Counted from the first letter of the stretch, positions 8,288 through 18,013 are shown. The stretch: DNA of 52,897 nt from Lachnospiraceae bacterium (GCA_017483735.1 JAFUVF010000024.1:1-52897), one strand, 5' to 3'. The notes: generated by a model from the sequence alone, not told the origin. Numbers and translations are program-made.

Positions 8288-11200
8288 ATGAAATTTAATT
8301 TTAAGATACAACAATATCAGACGGATGCTGTTGACAGTATCGTTAAGGTGTTTGCCGGACAGCCGTATCAGGAGCTTGGAAGCTATCGCCGTGATATTGG
8401 GAATATAAAGGAAGTGCAGACATTTTCGCAGATGTCCATATTTACGGATGACGGAGAGCAGACGGAGCTGCGTTTTACAGATGATTTTGACGAGAGTGGC
8501 TTCCGGAATGAGAGCGTCCTTTTATCTGCTGACAATCTGCTCAAAAATATCCGGGATGTGCAGCAGGAAAACAATGTGAAGCTCTCGGATTCTATCGTAG
8601 ATACCCTTGGACGCTGCTCCCTTGATGTGGAAATGGAGACCGGAACCGGAAAAACCTATGTGTATATCAAGACCATGTATGAGCTGAACAAGCGTTACGG
8701 ATGGTCAAAGTTTATCGTAGTGGTTCCGTCCATAGCGATCCGTGAGGGTGTGAAAAAATCCTTTGAGATCACACAGGATCATTTTATGGAGCAGTACGGG
8801 AAAAAGGTACGCTTCTTTGTGTATAACAGCAGTAATCTGAATCAGCTGGATTCTTTTTCCAGCAATTCGGGTATCAATGTAATGATCATCAATATGCAGG
8901 CTTTTAATACCTCCATGAAAGAGGGAGGAAAGAATAAGGAAGCCCGTATCATATATGACAAGAGAGATGAGTTTGGAAGCCGCAGACCGATTGATGTTAT
9001 CAAGGCGAATAATCCGATCATCATACTGGACGAGCCGCAGAAGATGGGCGGGGATGCCACACAAAAGGCACTCAAGAACTTCAATCCGTTATTTTGTCTT
9101 AATTTTTCGGCTACCCATAAGCAGCATCACAATCTTATCTATGCGCTGGATGCCGTGGATGCCTATAATCAGCGACTTGTGAAGAAAATAGAGGTCAAAG
9201 GCTTTCAGGTCAAGAACTTCCGGGGAACGGATAAATACCTTTATCTGGAGGAGATCATCATATCCCCGAAGCACCCACCAAAGGCAAAGATTGAGATGGA
9301 GATATCCTATAACAAGTCCATCAACAGAGAGACCCGTATCGTCGGGGTGGATGATAATCTGTATGAAATCTCCAATATGGAGCAGTATAAGGGATTCCGT
9401 ATTTCAGAGATTGACCCGATAGCAGCTACCGTTACCTTTGTGAACGGTGAAGTGATCTATCGTGGCGATGTGGTAGGTGATGTGTCTGAACAGGATATGC
9501 GCCGTATCCAGATTCGGGAAACGATCAAGTCTCACCTTGCCAAAGAGGAAGAACTGTTTGCGAAAGGGATTAAGACGCTCTCGCTGTTCTTCATAGATGA
9601 GGTGGCAAAGTACAGACAATATGATGAGGATGGTCAGGAGATCCTCGGAGAATATGGAAAGATATTTGAGCAGGAATACCTTGATATCGTAAATGAATAC
9701 ATAACAATCTTTGATACGCCGTATCAGCGTTATCTGAAGGGGATAGAAGCGGCAGACACGCACAAGGGGTATTTCAGCATAGATAAGAAAGGTCATGCGG
9801 TGGACAGTACCGTAAAGAAAGGAACTGATTATTCGGATGATATCTCTGCTTATGATCTGATATTGAAGAACAAGGAACGATTGCTCAGTTTTGGGGAGCC
9901 GGTGCGTTTTATCTTCTCGCATTCCGCATTGCGTGAGGGTTGGGATAACCCTAATGTGTTTCAGATATGCACCTTAAAGAGAAGTGACAGCACGGTTATG
10001 AAACGGCAGGAAGTAGGAAGAGGTTTGCGCCTGTGTGTTAATCAGGACGGATTCCGCATGGATGAGCAGAGCCTTGGCAAGTCATTGGTACATAAGATCA
10101 ATAAGCTGACGGTCATTGCGAGTGAAAGCTATAAGGACTTTGTATCTGACCTTCAGAGGCAGATCAAGACCGATCTGTATGAGAGACCGCTGAAAGCATC
10201 AAGGGATTATTTTGTCGGAAAAACGGTCATTACTGTGGAGGGGCAGAAAGAAACCATTTCGGATGCACAGGCTACGGCTATTTATCAATATCTGATAAAG
10301 AATGAGTATATTGACGAAGATGAACGGGTTACAGAACAGTACCGTGTGGATCTGGAGAATAACAATCTGGCTCAGATGAGCGACAGGCTTGCCGCTTATG
10401 CAGACGGCATTCATAAGCTGATCCAGAGCGTATTTGACGAGAAGATATTTAATGAGATGATCGCCAACGGTAACGAGACCACGGTGCCGAATAATGAACT
10501 GAACGATAACTTTTTCAAGAAAGAGTTTCAGACACTATGGGGGTATATCAACCATAAGTATGCTTATACGGTATCCTTTGAAAGTCAGGAGCTGATCAGG
10601 AAAGCGATAGATGCGATTGATGCGGAGCTTTATGTTTCCATGCTGCAATATACTGTGTCAAGTTCTGAGCAGAAGGACGATCTGTCGGCGGAAGAAATAA
10701 AGAGCGGAGCTTCTTTTAAGGGAGTAAAATCAAACACACAGGTGTTGCGGCATTTTGAGACCAGCCAGATAAAGTATGACCTGGTCGGAAAAATAGCGCA
10801 GGGAACTGTGCTTACCAGAAAAACGGTAGCAGCCATATTAAAAGGTATCAGTCCGCATAAGTTCTCTATGTATAAGCATAACCCGGAGGAATTTATCTCC
10901 AAGGTAATACGGCTTATCAAAGAGCAAAAAGCAACCATGATCGTGGAGCATATTTCCTATGATCAGCTGGAAAGCACTTATGACAGTACGATATTCACAG
11001 CAGAGAAGCACACTTCACTCGATAAGGCGATCCGTGCGGAGAAGCATATACAGGACTATGTGTTTACGGATGGAATGGCTGAGAAGAGTAATGAAAAGAA
11101 ATTCACGGAGGAACTGGAGGGAGCAAATGAGGTATGTGTGTATGCCAAGCTGCCTAAAGGCTTCTCCATACCGACACCTGTGGGGAATTACAGTCCCGAC

Positions 11201-11446
11201 TGGGCGATAGCTTTCTATGAGGGAACGGTAAAGCATATCTTCTTTATTGCAGAGACAAAGGGCACCATGGAGAGCCTGCAGCTGCGTCCGATAGAGAAGG
11301 CAAAGATATCCTGTGCAAGGAAGCTCTTTAATGAGATTTCTACGGATAATGTGGTTTACCATGATGTGGACAGCTATCAAAGCCTGCTCAATATCATGCC
11401 GTCAATAGAGAAAAAGACCGCCGTAGGAGGTACAGCAAATGTTTAA
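8288..11446 (+). CDS. res: type III restriction endonuclease, helicase/nuclease subunit (Res)
   Basis: 1052-residue Res subunit. Superfamily 2 motifs: METGTGKT (about 115-122), LDEPQKMGG (about 247-255), FSATHK, SALREGWDNPNVFQ and the arginine-finger motif KRQEVGRGLRL. The C-terminal nuclease domain is PD-(D/E)XK type with SPDWAIAF near 968 and AETKG near 988. It cleaves unmethylated DNA after ATP-driven communication between Mod-bound sites. Start ATG has AAAGGAG eight bases upstream; an earlier ATG at 8281 is closed by a stop after five codons. Both enzymatic halves look complete. The stop overlaps the McrB start by eight bases. Confidence 0.93.
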   Translation: MKFNFKIQQYQTDAVDSIVKVFAGQPYQELGSYRRDIGNIKEVQTFSQMSIFTDDGEQTELRFTDDFDESGFRNESVLLSADNLLKNIRDVQQENNVKLSDSIVDTLGRCSLDVEMETGTGKTYVYIKTMYELNKRYGWSKFIVVVPSIAIREGVKKSFEITQDHFMEQYGKKVRFFVYNSSNLNQLDSFSSNSGINVMIINMQAFNTSMKEGGKNKEARIIYDKRDEFGSRRPIDVIKANNPIIILDEPQKMGGDATQKALKNFNPLFCLNFSATHKQHHNLIYALDAVDAYNQRLVKKIEVKGFQVKNFRGTDKYLYLEEIIISPKHPPKAKIEMEISYNKSINRETRIVGVDDNLYEISNMEQYKGFRISEIDPIAATVTFVNGEVIYRGDVVGDVSEQDMRRIQIRETIKSHLAKEEELFAKGIKTLSLFFIDEVAKYRQYDEDGQEILGEYGKIFEQEYLDIVNEYITIFDTPYQRYLKGIEAADTHKGYFSIDKKGHAVDSTVKKGTDYSDDISAYDLILKNKERLLSFGEPVRFIFSHSALREGWDNPNVFQICTLKRSDSTVMKRQEVGRGLRLCVNQDGFRMDEQSLGKSLVHKINKLTVIASESYKDFVSDLQRQIKTDLYERPLKASRDYFVGKTVITVEGQKETISDAQATAIYQYLIKNEYIDEDERVTEQYRVDLENNNLAQMSDRLAAYADGIHKLIQSVFDEKIFNEMIANGNETTVPNNELNDNFFKKEFQTLWGYINHKYAYTVSFESQELIRKAIDAIDAELYVSMLQYTVSSSEQKDDLSAEEIKSGASFKGVKSNTQVLRHFETSQIKYDLVGKIAQGTVLTRKTVAAILKGISPHKFSMYKHNPEEFISKVIRLIKEQKATMIVEHISYDQLESTYDSTIFTAEKHTSLDKAIRAEKHIQDYVFTDGMAEKSNEKKFTEELEGANEVCVYAKLPKGFSIPTPVGNYSPDWAIAFYEGTVKHIFFIAETKGTMESLQLRPIEKAKISCARKLFNEISTDNVVYHDVDSYQSLLNIMPSIEKKTAVGGTANV

Positions 11447-13472
11447 TCAGGAAATATTCAATGAATGCCTTGCAGAGTATAAAAAAGACTTTCAGCAGCG
11501 TTTTGGTGATGAAAAGTACAAATGGGAAGCGGTGAAGTGGTTTCAGGAGCATTGGGATATCAATGCTGAAAACTTCTATGAGATGTTCACGGCTGCTACG
11601 GAGAAAACTTATAATCTGCTTGCATCCATGAATAATTTTCCAAGGGGCATGATACAGGTATTCTCAGAACAGGAGCCGGAAACGGTAAGAGCCATGTTCC
11701 TTAATCTGTATGATGAGAGCAAGGATGTAGCAGAGAGAGTGGTGAAGTTCCAATCTGATGCACAGGAGCTTTGTGAGAGACTTGCACCGGGCAAGCAGCA
11801 CTTTCAAAGACCCATGGCAATTTCTGTGTATCTTTGGCTGCGTTATCCCGATAAATATGCCATATACAAGTATATGGCACTGCGCAGAGCCACTATGTAT
11901 CTGAAGAATGATTTTGTACCAAAGAAAAGCACGCCGATAGACAGTATCCGGGGAAATATCACATTTACCAATGAGATCCGGGATATCATCTGCAAGGATG
12001 AGGAGCTGGTCAAGGCATTCCAAGAGGCGAGGAATGAGGATTCTTATCCGGATGAAAATCTGATAACTCTCTCTAATGATATAGAAATGTATATTTCTGT
12101 AAAATATGCGGAGCCGGATAAGGGTGAGAAATCGGATGAAGGCGGCGATGCGCAGGACGAACAGAAGATAGTGGCGGAAGACGCCGATGTAGTGGATATT
12201 AACAGCCTGCACTCCAACAATGCTTATAACAGATGGCTTAATGCGATTGTTGTTGCGCTCAGGGAACTGGGAGGAATGGCAAAACGCAAGGATGTTCACA
12301 GTAAAATTGCGGAGCTTTATGCGCTAAGTGAAGAAGAGCTGTCCGTAACGCATAAATCCGGCACGCCTAAAATCTATAATGATATCGACTGGGCGAGGAA
12401 TTATCTGTCTTATGAGGGAATCATTGAAAAAGACAGTCCGAGCGGTGTGTGGGAACTATCTGCCCTTGGTCAGAAGATCGTGATATCGGATGATCTTGCA
12501 GGAAAGATAATTGCAAAATGGAACCGGATCAATTTAGCCAAGCGGGAAAATAAAGCGATACCTGTAATAGACCTTGAGCCGTTATATGAATATATCACGG
12601 TTAAAGAAGTAAGGCTGCCGGTATATACCAAGGATAATTTCCTTGGAGAAGTGTATATGGCACCGGAAAACTACGATACGCTCCGGGCGTTACTGCTGAA
12701 AAAGAAAAATCTTATCTTACAAGGCGCTCCCGGTGTCGGAAAAACCTTTGCGGCAAAGCGTCTTGCTTATTCGATCATGGGATGTGAGGACGAGAGCCGG
12801 ATCGAGTTTATCCAGTTCCATCAGAACTATTCCTATGAGGACTTCATTATGGGATATAAGCCGTCAGGTGATACTTTTGAACTGGAGCCGGGGGTGTTCT
12901 ATGATTTTTGCCGTAAAGCAGCGGAAGATAAAGACCGTCAGTATTTCTTTATTATTGATGAGATCAACAGGGGCAATATGAGCAAGATTTTTGGAGAGTT
13001 GCTGATGTTAATTGAGGCTGATTACCGTGGGAAAGAGGCAAAACTGGCATACAACAAAAAGCCTTTCTCAGTTCCGAATAATCTGTATCTGATCGGAATG
13101 ATGAATACGGCGGATAGAAGTCTTGCGATGATAGATTATGCTCTGCGGAGGAGATTCAGCTTCTACACAATGGAACCGGGATTCAGCTCCAAGGGCTTCC
13201 AAAGCTATATGAAAGCTTTTGAGAACGATACATTTGATACTTTGATTGACCGTATTCGTGATCTGAACATGGAGATTACCAAAGATAGCGCACTTGGAAG
13301 CGGATTCTGCATAGGACACAGTTATTTCTGCGGCCAGACAGAGATTAGCGATGAATGGATGCAGTCCGTAGTGGAATATGACATCATACCCATGCTGCAG
13401 GAATACTGGTTTGACGATGATGCCAAGCTTCAGAAGTGGCAGAATATATTAAGGGGTGTATTTAACGACTGA
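11439..13472 (+). CDS. mcrB: McrB-type GTPase of a type IV restriction system
   Basis: 677-residue AAA+ protein. The N-terminal 240 residues are unassigned; residues about 265-350 look like an Mrr_N winged helix (WLNAIVVALRELGG ... WARNYLSYEGII). The McrB motor follows: Walker A GAPGVGKT near 429, HQNYSYEDFIMGY, Walker B FIIDEINRGNMSKIFGE near 502, sensor MMNTADRS near 553 and LRRRF near 568. McrB proteins hydrolyse GTP and, with McrC, cut modified DNA; the N-terminal part sets specificity and here is not the classical DUF3578 type. AGGAGG is seven bases upstream of the start. Overlap with res and mcrC indicates coupled translation. Confidence 0.92.
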   Translation: MFNQEIFNECLAEYKKDFQQRFGDEKYKWEAVKWFQEHWDINAENFYEMFTAATEKTYNLLASMNNFPRGMIQVFSEQEPETVRAMFLNLYDESKDVAERVVKFQSDAQELCERLAPGKQHFQRPMAISVYLWLRYPDKYAIYKYMALRRATMYLKNDFVPKKSTPIDSIRGNITFTNEIRDIICKDEELVKAFQEARNEDSYPDENLITLSNDIEMYISVKYAEPDKGEKSDEGGDAQDEQKIVAEDADVVDINSLHSNNAYNRWLNAIVVALRELGGMAKRKDVHSKIAELYALSEEELSVTHKSGTPKIYNDIDWARNYLSYEGIIEKDSPSGVWELSALGQKIVISDDLAGKIIAKWNRINLAKRENKAIPVIDLEPLYEYITVKEVRLPVYTKDNFLGEVYMAPENYDTLRALLLKKKNLILQGAPGVGKTFAAKRLAYSIMGCEDESRIEFIQFHQNYSYEDFIMGYKPSGDTFELEPGVFYDFCRKAAEDKDRQYFFIIDEINRGNMSKIFGELLMLIEADYRGKEAKLAYNKKPFSVPNNLYLIGMMNTADRSLAMIDYALRRRFSFYTMEPGFSSKGFQSYMKAFENDTFDTLIDRIRDLNMEITKDSALGSGFCIGHSYFCGQTEISDEWMQSVVEYDIIPMLQEYWFDDDAKLQKWQNILRGVFND

Positions 13473-14548
13473 TGATCAACGACAAGGGCATTTTAATTAA
13501 AAATATATATTATATGCTCACCTATGCCTTTCAGGTGCTCCGGCAGACGAACTATGAAGAGATAGAGGTGGAGGATTTTGATAACATACATGATATGTTT
13601 GCCGCTATCTTGGGAAAGGGGATCGGACGGCAGCTAAAACAGGGCTTATATCGTGAATATGTGACAAAGGATGAGGATCTGAGCGTTAAGCGTGGAAAGA
13701 TTCTCATTGCCGGAACAGTCAGGAATCGTATTCAGCACAAGCAAATGCTGGATTGCGAGTATGACGAACTTTCGGAGAATAATATTTTCAATCAGATAAT
13801 TAAAACTACGGCGTTAGTGCTGATACGACAGCCAAATGTAAAGTTGGAACGAAAAAATATCCTGAAAAAAGAAATGCTCCTGTTTGAAAAGGTGGAATAC
13901 ATAGAACCGTCTGAAATACGGTGGGACAGCCTGCGTTTTCAGAAGAATAACCAAGAGTACCGGATGTTGCTCAATATCTGTGATCTGGTGCTGGAGGGAC
14001 TGCTGCTATCCACAGAGGCGGGGAATGTGAAGATGGCTACTTTCCTTGATGAGCAGAGGATGTGCAGGCTGTATGAGAAGTTCATCTTGGAGTATTACAG
14101 ATATCACCATCCGGAGTACAATCCGAATCCTGACAGGATAGACTGGGATACGGACAGGGACAAGCTGGATCTGCTACCTGTCATGCAGACAGATATCACG
14201 CTGAAGAAGGACGGTAGAACGCTGATCATAGATGCCAAATACTATGCGCATAACCTTCAGATGCAGTATGACACGCAGACGATCCATTCCGGTAATCTGT
14301 ATCAGATTTTTACCTATGTGAAAAATCTTGATAAGAATAATACGGGTAATGTAGCCGGGATGCTGTTATATGCAAGGACACAGGATCAGATACAACCGAA
14401 CAACTCATACCGGATGGGTGTAAATCGGATCAGCGTACAGACCTTGGATCTGAATCTGCCATTTACGGCGATTGCAGATCAGCTGGAGAGGATTACGGAA
14501 GATTATTTCGTAAAGAATGATGATCGTAAAAAAGTTGTTGGAGGATAA
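13472..14548 (+). CDS. mcrC: McrC nuclease subunit
   Basis: 358-residue McrC. The N-terminal part (KGILIKNIYYMLTYAF) is typical of the family, and the C-terminal PD-(D/E)XK nuclease is visible as LPVMQTDITLKKDGRTLIIDAKYY (about 235-256). The start shares a base with the mcrB stop (TGATG), a strong sign of coupled synthesis. McrC binds the McrB ring, stimulates GTP hydrolysis and performs DNA cleavage. All nuclease acidic residues and the lysine appear intact. Confidence 0.92.
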   Translation: MINDKGILIKNIYYMLTYAFQVLRQTNYEEIEVEDFDNIHDMFAAILGKGIGRQLKQGLYREYVTKDEDLSVKRGKILIAGTVRNRIQHKQMLDCEYDELSENNIFNQIIKTTALVLIRQPNVKLERKNILKKEMLLFEKVEYIEPSEIRWDSLRFQKNNQEYRMLLNICDLVLEGLLLSTEAGNVKMATFLDEQRMCRLYEKFILEYYRYHHPEYNPNPDRIDWDTDRDKLDLLPVMQTDITLKKDGRTLIIDAKYYAHNLQMQYDTQTIHSGNLYQIFTYVKNLDKNNTGNVAGMLLYARTQDQIQPNNSYRMGVNRISVQTLDLNLPFTAIADQLERITEDYFVKNDDRKKVVGG

Positions 14549-14551
14549 AAA

Positions 14552-15814
14552 ATGGCGGAGATAGTAAGCGTAGATCAGTTGCTAAAGATGAAATTAAATA
14601 TACCGCCATACCAGAGACCTTATAAATGGTCGATCCACAATGTGGAGGAATTATTGGGGGATATATCGAATGCCATAGCAGATGCGGATAAGTACAGAAC
14701 CGGATTCAAGTACAGGATAGGAACCATAATTCTGCACAAGGAGGGGAATGTCCTTAACATAGTTGATGGTCAGCAGAGAATTATATCGCTGGCATTGTTG
14801 TGTCTTTATCTGGATAAGAAATATCAGTGCAGCATATTCAAAACCAATTTCACGAATAAGGTCAGCCAAAGCAATATTCATGCAAATTACGGCTTTATAA
14901 GGGAATGGTTTTCTTTGAATACGCTGGACAAGGAAAAGTATGTTTATGCCATAGAAAATATACTTGAAGTGGTAGTAATAGAGGTGAATGAGATAGCAGA
15001 GGCATTTCAGCTCTTTGATTCGCAAAATACCAGAGGCAAGGCGTTAGACCCGCATGATCTTTTGAAAGCATATCATTTGCGTGAAATGAGGGATTATCCC
15101 TATGAGATGGAACACGCCGTTACCAAATGGGAAGCAAAGGAAACTAAAAAAATCCGTGACCTTTTTGACCTTTATCTGTATCCGATATGGAACTGGTCCC
15201 GTGGGAATAAGAGCAAAACATTTACGGCAAAGGAGATTGATACTTATAAGGGGATCGTAGAACGCTCGACCTATTCCTATGCTAAGCGTGCCGGTAAAGC
15301 TATGCCGTATTTTCAGATAACTGAGCCGTTTATTGCAGGCAATGATTTTTTTGAAATGGTAGAGCATTATCTTGATCTGCTGGAAGATGTTGAAACTGAG
15401 TTTGCCCGGAATGAACACTTCAAAAAGATATATTCGATATGTAACAGGGAGAAGGATTCGGTAGGGTTTAGATATGCAAAAAACCTGTTTTATTGTTCGG
15501 TACTCATGTATTATGACAAGTTCCATAACTTTGACCGTATGGCAGTAAAAAAACTTTTCACATGGGCTTTTATGATAAGAGTTGATATGGAGAATCTTGG
15601 ATTTGACAGCATCAATAAATATGCCATTGGAGAGGATAATGGAAGATACACAAATGTAGAATCCATTTTTTCAAAGATCGCTGTGGCAAGGATGCATACA
15701 GAGATATCAAATCTTCAGATTAAGGTTCGCAGAGATTCCGATAGTCCGGCACACGAAAAATGGGACTGGCTATATGATGAATTAAAGGCACTTAATGGAT
15801 ATGCGGAGGATTGA
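14552..15814 (+). CDS. DUF262 (GmrS/ParB-like) protein 1
   Basis: 420-residue DUF262 protein with IPPYQRPYKW near residue 18, IVDGQQRIISL near residue 71 and FQLFDSQNTRGKALDPHDLLKAYHL in the middle. The DGQQR motif belongs to the ParB/Srx-like nucleotidase fold seen in the S half of GmrSD type IV enzymes. No DUF1524 HNH nuclease part was identified, so it may act as sensor or NTPase with another subunit. It follows mcrC by three bases with GGAGG as ribosome site. Its presence behind McrBC suggests targeting of modified phage DNA by a second route; this is inferred. Confidence 0.82.
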   Translation: MAEIVSVDQLLKMKLNIPPYQRPYKWSIHNVEELLGDISNAIADADKYRTGFKYRIGTIILHKEGNVLNIVDGQQRIISLALLCLYLDKKYQCSIFKTNFTNKVSQSNIHANYGFIREWFSLNTLDKEKYVYAIENILEVVVIEVNEIAEAFQLFDSQNTRGKALDPHDLLKAYHLREMRDYPYEMEHAVTKWEAKETKKIRDLFDLYLYPIWNWSRGNKSKTFTAKEIDTYKGIVERSTYSYAKRAGKAMPYFQITEPFIAGNDFFEMVEHYLDLLEDVETEFARNEHFKKIYSICNREKDSVGFRYAKNLFYCSVLMYYDKFHNFDRMAVKKLFTWAFMIRVDMENLGFDSINKYAIGEDNGRYTNVESIFSKIAVARMHTEISNLQIKVRRDSDSPAHEKWDWLYDELKALNGYAED

Positions 15815-15815
15815 A

Positions 15816-16991
15816 ATGGGTAAGGCGGTAGATGAGTTCAGGATAATAGAGAATGATGAAAATATCTTTGATCTGGATGGGGAGTATGTGATCCCGCTTT
15901 ATCAAAGGGCTTTTGCGTGGGAAGAAAAACAGCTGTTTCAGCTGGTTGAAGATCTTAATGATATACCGGCTGGCGGCAGATACTATATTGGTTCGCTTGT
16001 GGTTTCCAAGAGCGACAACAAATATGAAGTTGTAGATGGTCAGCAAAGATTAACCTCGCTTTTCCTTTTGTTAAGCTGTCTTGGAGAAGAATTAAAGTGT
16101 ACCTTGTCTTTTGCGTGTCGTGACAAGTCAAATTATACACTTAAAAAAATCCATGAGCTGATTGATGAAGGCAAGGGTAATTATGATATAGAGCGGATTG
16201 AAACAGGGATTCATCAAGGTATCAGGATTTTGATGCAGAAAATAAAAGAAGATGGGATAGATGAATCAGAACTGTTAGAGAAGCTCAGACATGTAATCAT
16301 ATACAGGATAGAAGTGCCGGAACATACAGACTTGAACAGGTATTTTGAGATTATGAATACCCGTGGAGAGCAGTTAGAACAGCATGATATATTGAAGGCG
16401 AAGCTGATGAGTTATATAAAGAGCGATAAGGATAAGCTCGTCTTTGCAAAAATATGGGAAGCCTGCAGCGATATGACAGGATATGTTCAGATGCACTTTG
16501 ATAAAAACTCAAGAGAGTGGATTTTTGGCTATGAGTGGGGAGGGCTTCCTTCTGATAAATGGAGCGATTACAAGGAACTTGCTAATAACGCAAGCGAGGA
16601 AGGGAACGAGTTTCGGATTATAGATATTATAGATCAGGATTTTGAGGTTCATTATTCTGATGTTGTTGATGATGGGAATAACAGGGTACGATTTGAAAGC
16701 ATCATAGAATTTCCTTACTTTCTCTTGCATTCGATCCGGGTGTTTGTTGATGTTCAAGGAATATCAAATAAGCATGACGATGCGCTTTTGAATGAATTGC
16801 TTGACGATAAAAAGCTACTTAGTAATTTTGCGGATGTAGTAAAAGATGGAATCTGGCGTGGGAAATATATAAATGATGAGCAGAATCGGGAGCAATTTTC
16901 TAAACGCTTTATCATGGCTCTTTTGAGATACAGGCAGCTATTGCGCAGAAGAGCGCAAAGACTGAGACAGCTTCTGACAAGAAGTGCATAG
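15816..16991 (+). CDS. DUF262 protein 2, C-terminus replaced at a junction
   Basis: 391-residue second DUF262 protein: IPLYQRAFAWEEKQ, VVDGQQRLTSLF and YFEIMNTRGEQLEQHDILKAKLM. Start ATG is chosen because GGAGG lies just upstream and the upstream in-frame ATGs lie inside the preceding gene. The family-like sequence ends near FIMALLRYR; the last 17 residues (QLLRRRAQRL...) are read from another frame of an unrelated gene fragment, so the natural C-terminus is lost. GC is low (30-35% in sampled lines), unlike mcrBC. It may be non-functional or have a shortened C-terminus; the core motifs remain. Confidence 0.75.
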   Translation: MGKAVDEFRIIENDENIFDLDGEYVIPLYQRAFAWEEKQLFQLVEDLNDIPAGGRYYIGSLVVSKSDNKYEVVDGQQRLTSLFLLLSCLGEELKCTLSFACRDKSNYTLKKIHELIDEGKGNYDIERIETGIHQGIRILMQKIKEDGIDESELLEKLRHVIIYRIEVPEHTDLNRYFEIMNTRGEQLEQHDILKAKLMSYIKSDKDKLVFAKIWEACSDMTGYVQMHFDKNSREWIFGYEWGGLPSDKWSDYKELANNASEEGNEFRIIDIIDQDFEVHYSDVVDDGNNRVRFESIIEFPYFLLHSIRVFVDVQGISNKHDDALLNELLDDKKLLSNFADVVKDGIWRGKYINDEQNREQFSKRFIMALLRYRQLLRRRAQRLRQLLTRSA

Positions 16992-17158
16992 TTGACGACG
17001 ATACCAAGCAGAAGCTTAAGGAAGCAGCAGACAAGGCACAGGCTCTGGCAAAGGATTTGGCTGAGACATCCGCTGATGTTGCAAAGGCAGGGCTTGCAGG
17101 ACTTAAGGCAGGCATAGAGGAAGCAAAGAAGGCATACTCCGAGGCCAGAACTAAGTAA
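16934..17158 (+). pseudogene. 3' fragment of a helical Ala/Lys-rich protein gene
   Basis: A 74-codon open tail in the frame different from DUF262-2: AAIAQKSAKTETASDKK ... KKAYSEARTK. Predicted almost wholly helical, with repeated alanine and lysine; no start codon remains because the defence operon is joined to it at about 16930. Its last 53 bases lie inside the 181-bp direct repeat found again at 22493. No family was recognised. It probably belonged to the original chromosome before rearrangement. Confidence 0.6.
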
Positions 17159-17286
17159 AGCAGACGCAATTAAAGACAGTAATTTGGCACAGGAGCCCGG
17201 TATCGGACTCCTGTGTTTTGTTAAGAAAAAAATATTTTACAGAAATCCTATTGAAATACTATGAAAAAATTATTGACAAGATTTAT
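17106..17286. repeat. long direct repeat A, copy 1
   Basis: 181 bp almost identical to 22493-22674: one substitution (AGTAATT versus AGTGATT) plus a difference in one A-rich run that adds a base. The unit carries the end of the Ala/Lys-rich gene, its terminator and a TTGACA promoter box. Copies lie about 5.39 kb apart in direct orientation. Confidence 0.95.
17188..17219 (+). terminator. intrinsic terminator inside repeat A copy 1
   Basis: CACAGGAG (17188-17195) pairs with CTCCTGTG (17208-17215), with CCG/CGG extending the stem around loop GTAT, followed by TTTT. It ends the Ala/Lys-rich gene fragment. Confidence 0.85.
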
Positions 17287-17301
17287 TCCTTGGTGTAATA
17301 T
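17273..17301 (+). promoter_or_regulatory. promoter spanning the edge of repeat A copy 1
   Basis: TTGACA (17273-17278), 17-bp spacer, TAATAT (17296-17301). The -35 lies within repeat A, the -10 just outside it. In the second copy the sequence after the repeat differs and the -10 is lost. Confidence 0.65.
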
Positions 17302-17302
17302 C

Positions 17303-17978
17303 TCAACTTCGGAAGCAAAAGTAGCTCAATCCCAGTAATGGCAAGGAATTGAGCATTTTCTTCTGTATGGCGTTTTTTATTATCTTAGGAATCGGATGAA
17401 ATTTTTTCAGCGCCTCCTCGTAGCCGCCATGTACATAGCTTAAACCGGCTTTTTCAATAGTGCAGAAGTCTTTGTATTTCCTGACGTGTTCGGTATTTAT
17501 TATTAAGTTCCATATTAAATTCTTTCCCACAATCTTCTAAAATTTCTTCGGGTGGGCTATAAGGTCTTTTGCTCTTGCTATCATTGCTTCCCTGTCGGCT
17601 TTTTGTTTTTTTGGCATATTTTGCAGAGTAATAGACCATCTGTTTCTGATCGGTCTTTACGGTTCTTTTGGCAGTTTTTTTTCTTCCAGGCTTTGTTACA
17701 TTAACATGGAGTTCTTTGGGAAAGATCCTAGATTTATGTTTAAATGTTATTTCATTTCCATCGTCGTCTTTTATCTTATCTACGAGATATCCCTTTTCTT
17801 CAAGCACCCATTTCTTGAACTCGGCATCTGCTCTGCGTATTGACTGACCGTATACATATCCGTCACGATCGTTTTTATCGCCCTTGTTGTCGCCGTTTAT
17901 CCAGTAGATGTTGTCCGAGGTGTTCAATCCCCTGTCTGCCACAAATATGATCCGGCTGTCAGTATAGGTTTCTTTGAT
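17303..17978 (-). mobile_element. IS1634-family transposase remnant
   Basis: Decayed C-terminal half of a DDE transposase. The conserved segment FVADRGLNTSDNIYW is followed by GYVYGQSIRRADAEFKKWVLEEKGY, KSRIFPKE and QKQMVYYSAKYAKK, matching the IS1634 pattern. The open stretch begins only 12 codons before VADRG, so the N-terminal half with the first catalytic acids is gone. Near 17610 an A-rich run introduces a frameshift: the true continuation (KADREAMIARAKDL) is in another frame and soon meets a stop. Not a functional element; no terminal repeats could be paired. Confidence 0.75.
17324..17362 (+). terminator. hairpin with T-run shortly after the promoter
   Basis: GCTCAATCCC (17324-17333) pairs with GGAATTGAGC (17345-17354) with one mismatch, followed by TTTTCTT. 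Together with the promoter 23 bases upstream it would give a transcript of only about 50 bases on +. Confidence 0.5.
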
Positions 17979-17997
17979 CTATTATACCACAACACCA

Positions 17998-18013
17998 TAT
18001 ATAGCGCTATATA
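17998..18013. repeat. 16-bp perfect palindrome
   Basis: TATATAGCGCTATATA is fully self-complementary with no spacer. It sits between the transposase remnant and repeat B. Its origin (operator, element end or chance in AT-rich DNA) cannot be decided from sequence. Confidence 0.6.

Noticed and set aside
2132..16991. BREX or DISARM system
   Set aside because: No PglZ, BrxC-like ATPase, BrxL or DUF1998 signature; the methyltransferase and nuclease are of plain type III architecture and the rest are McrBC and DUF262.
17303..18013. Functional IS1634 insertion sequence
   Set aside because: The N-terminal half is absent, a frameshift is present and no matching terminal repeats or target duplication were found.
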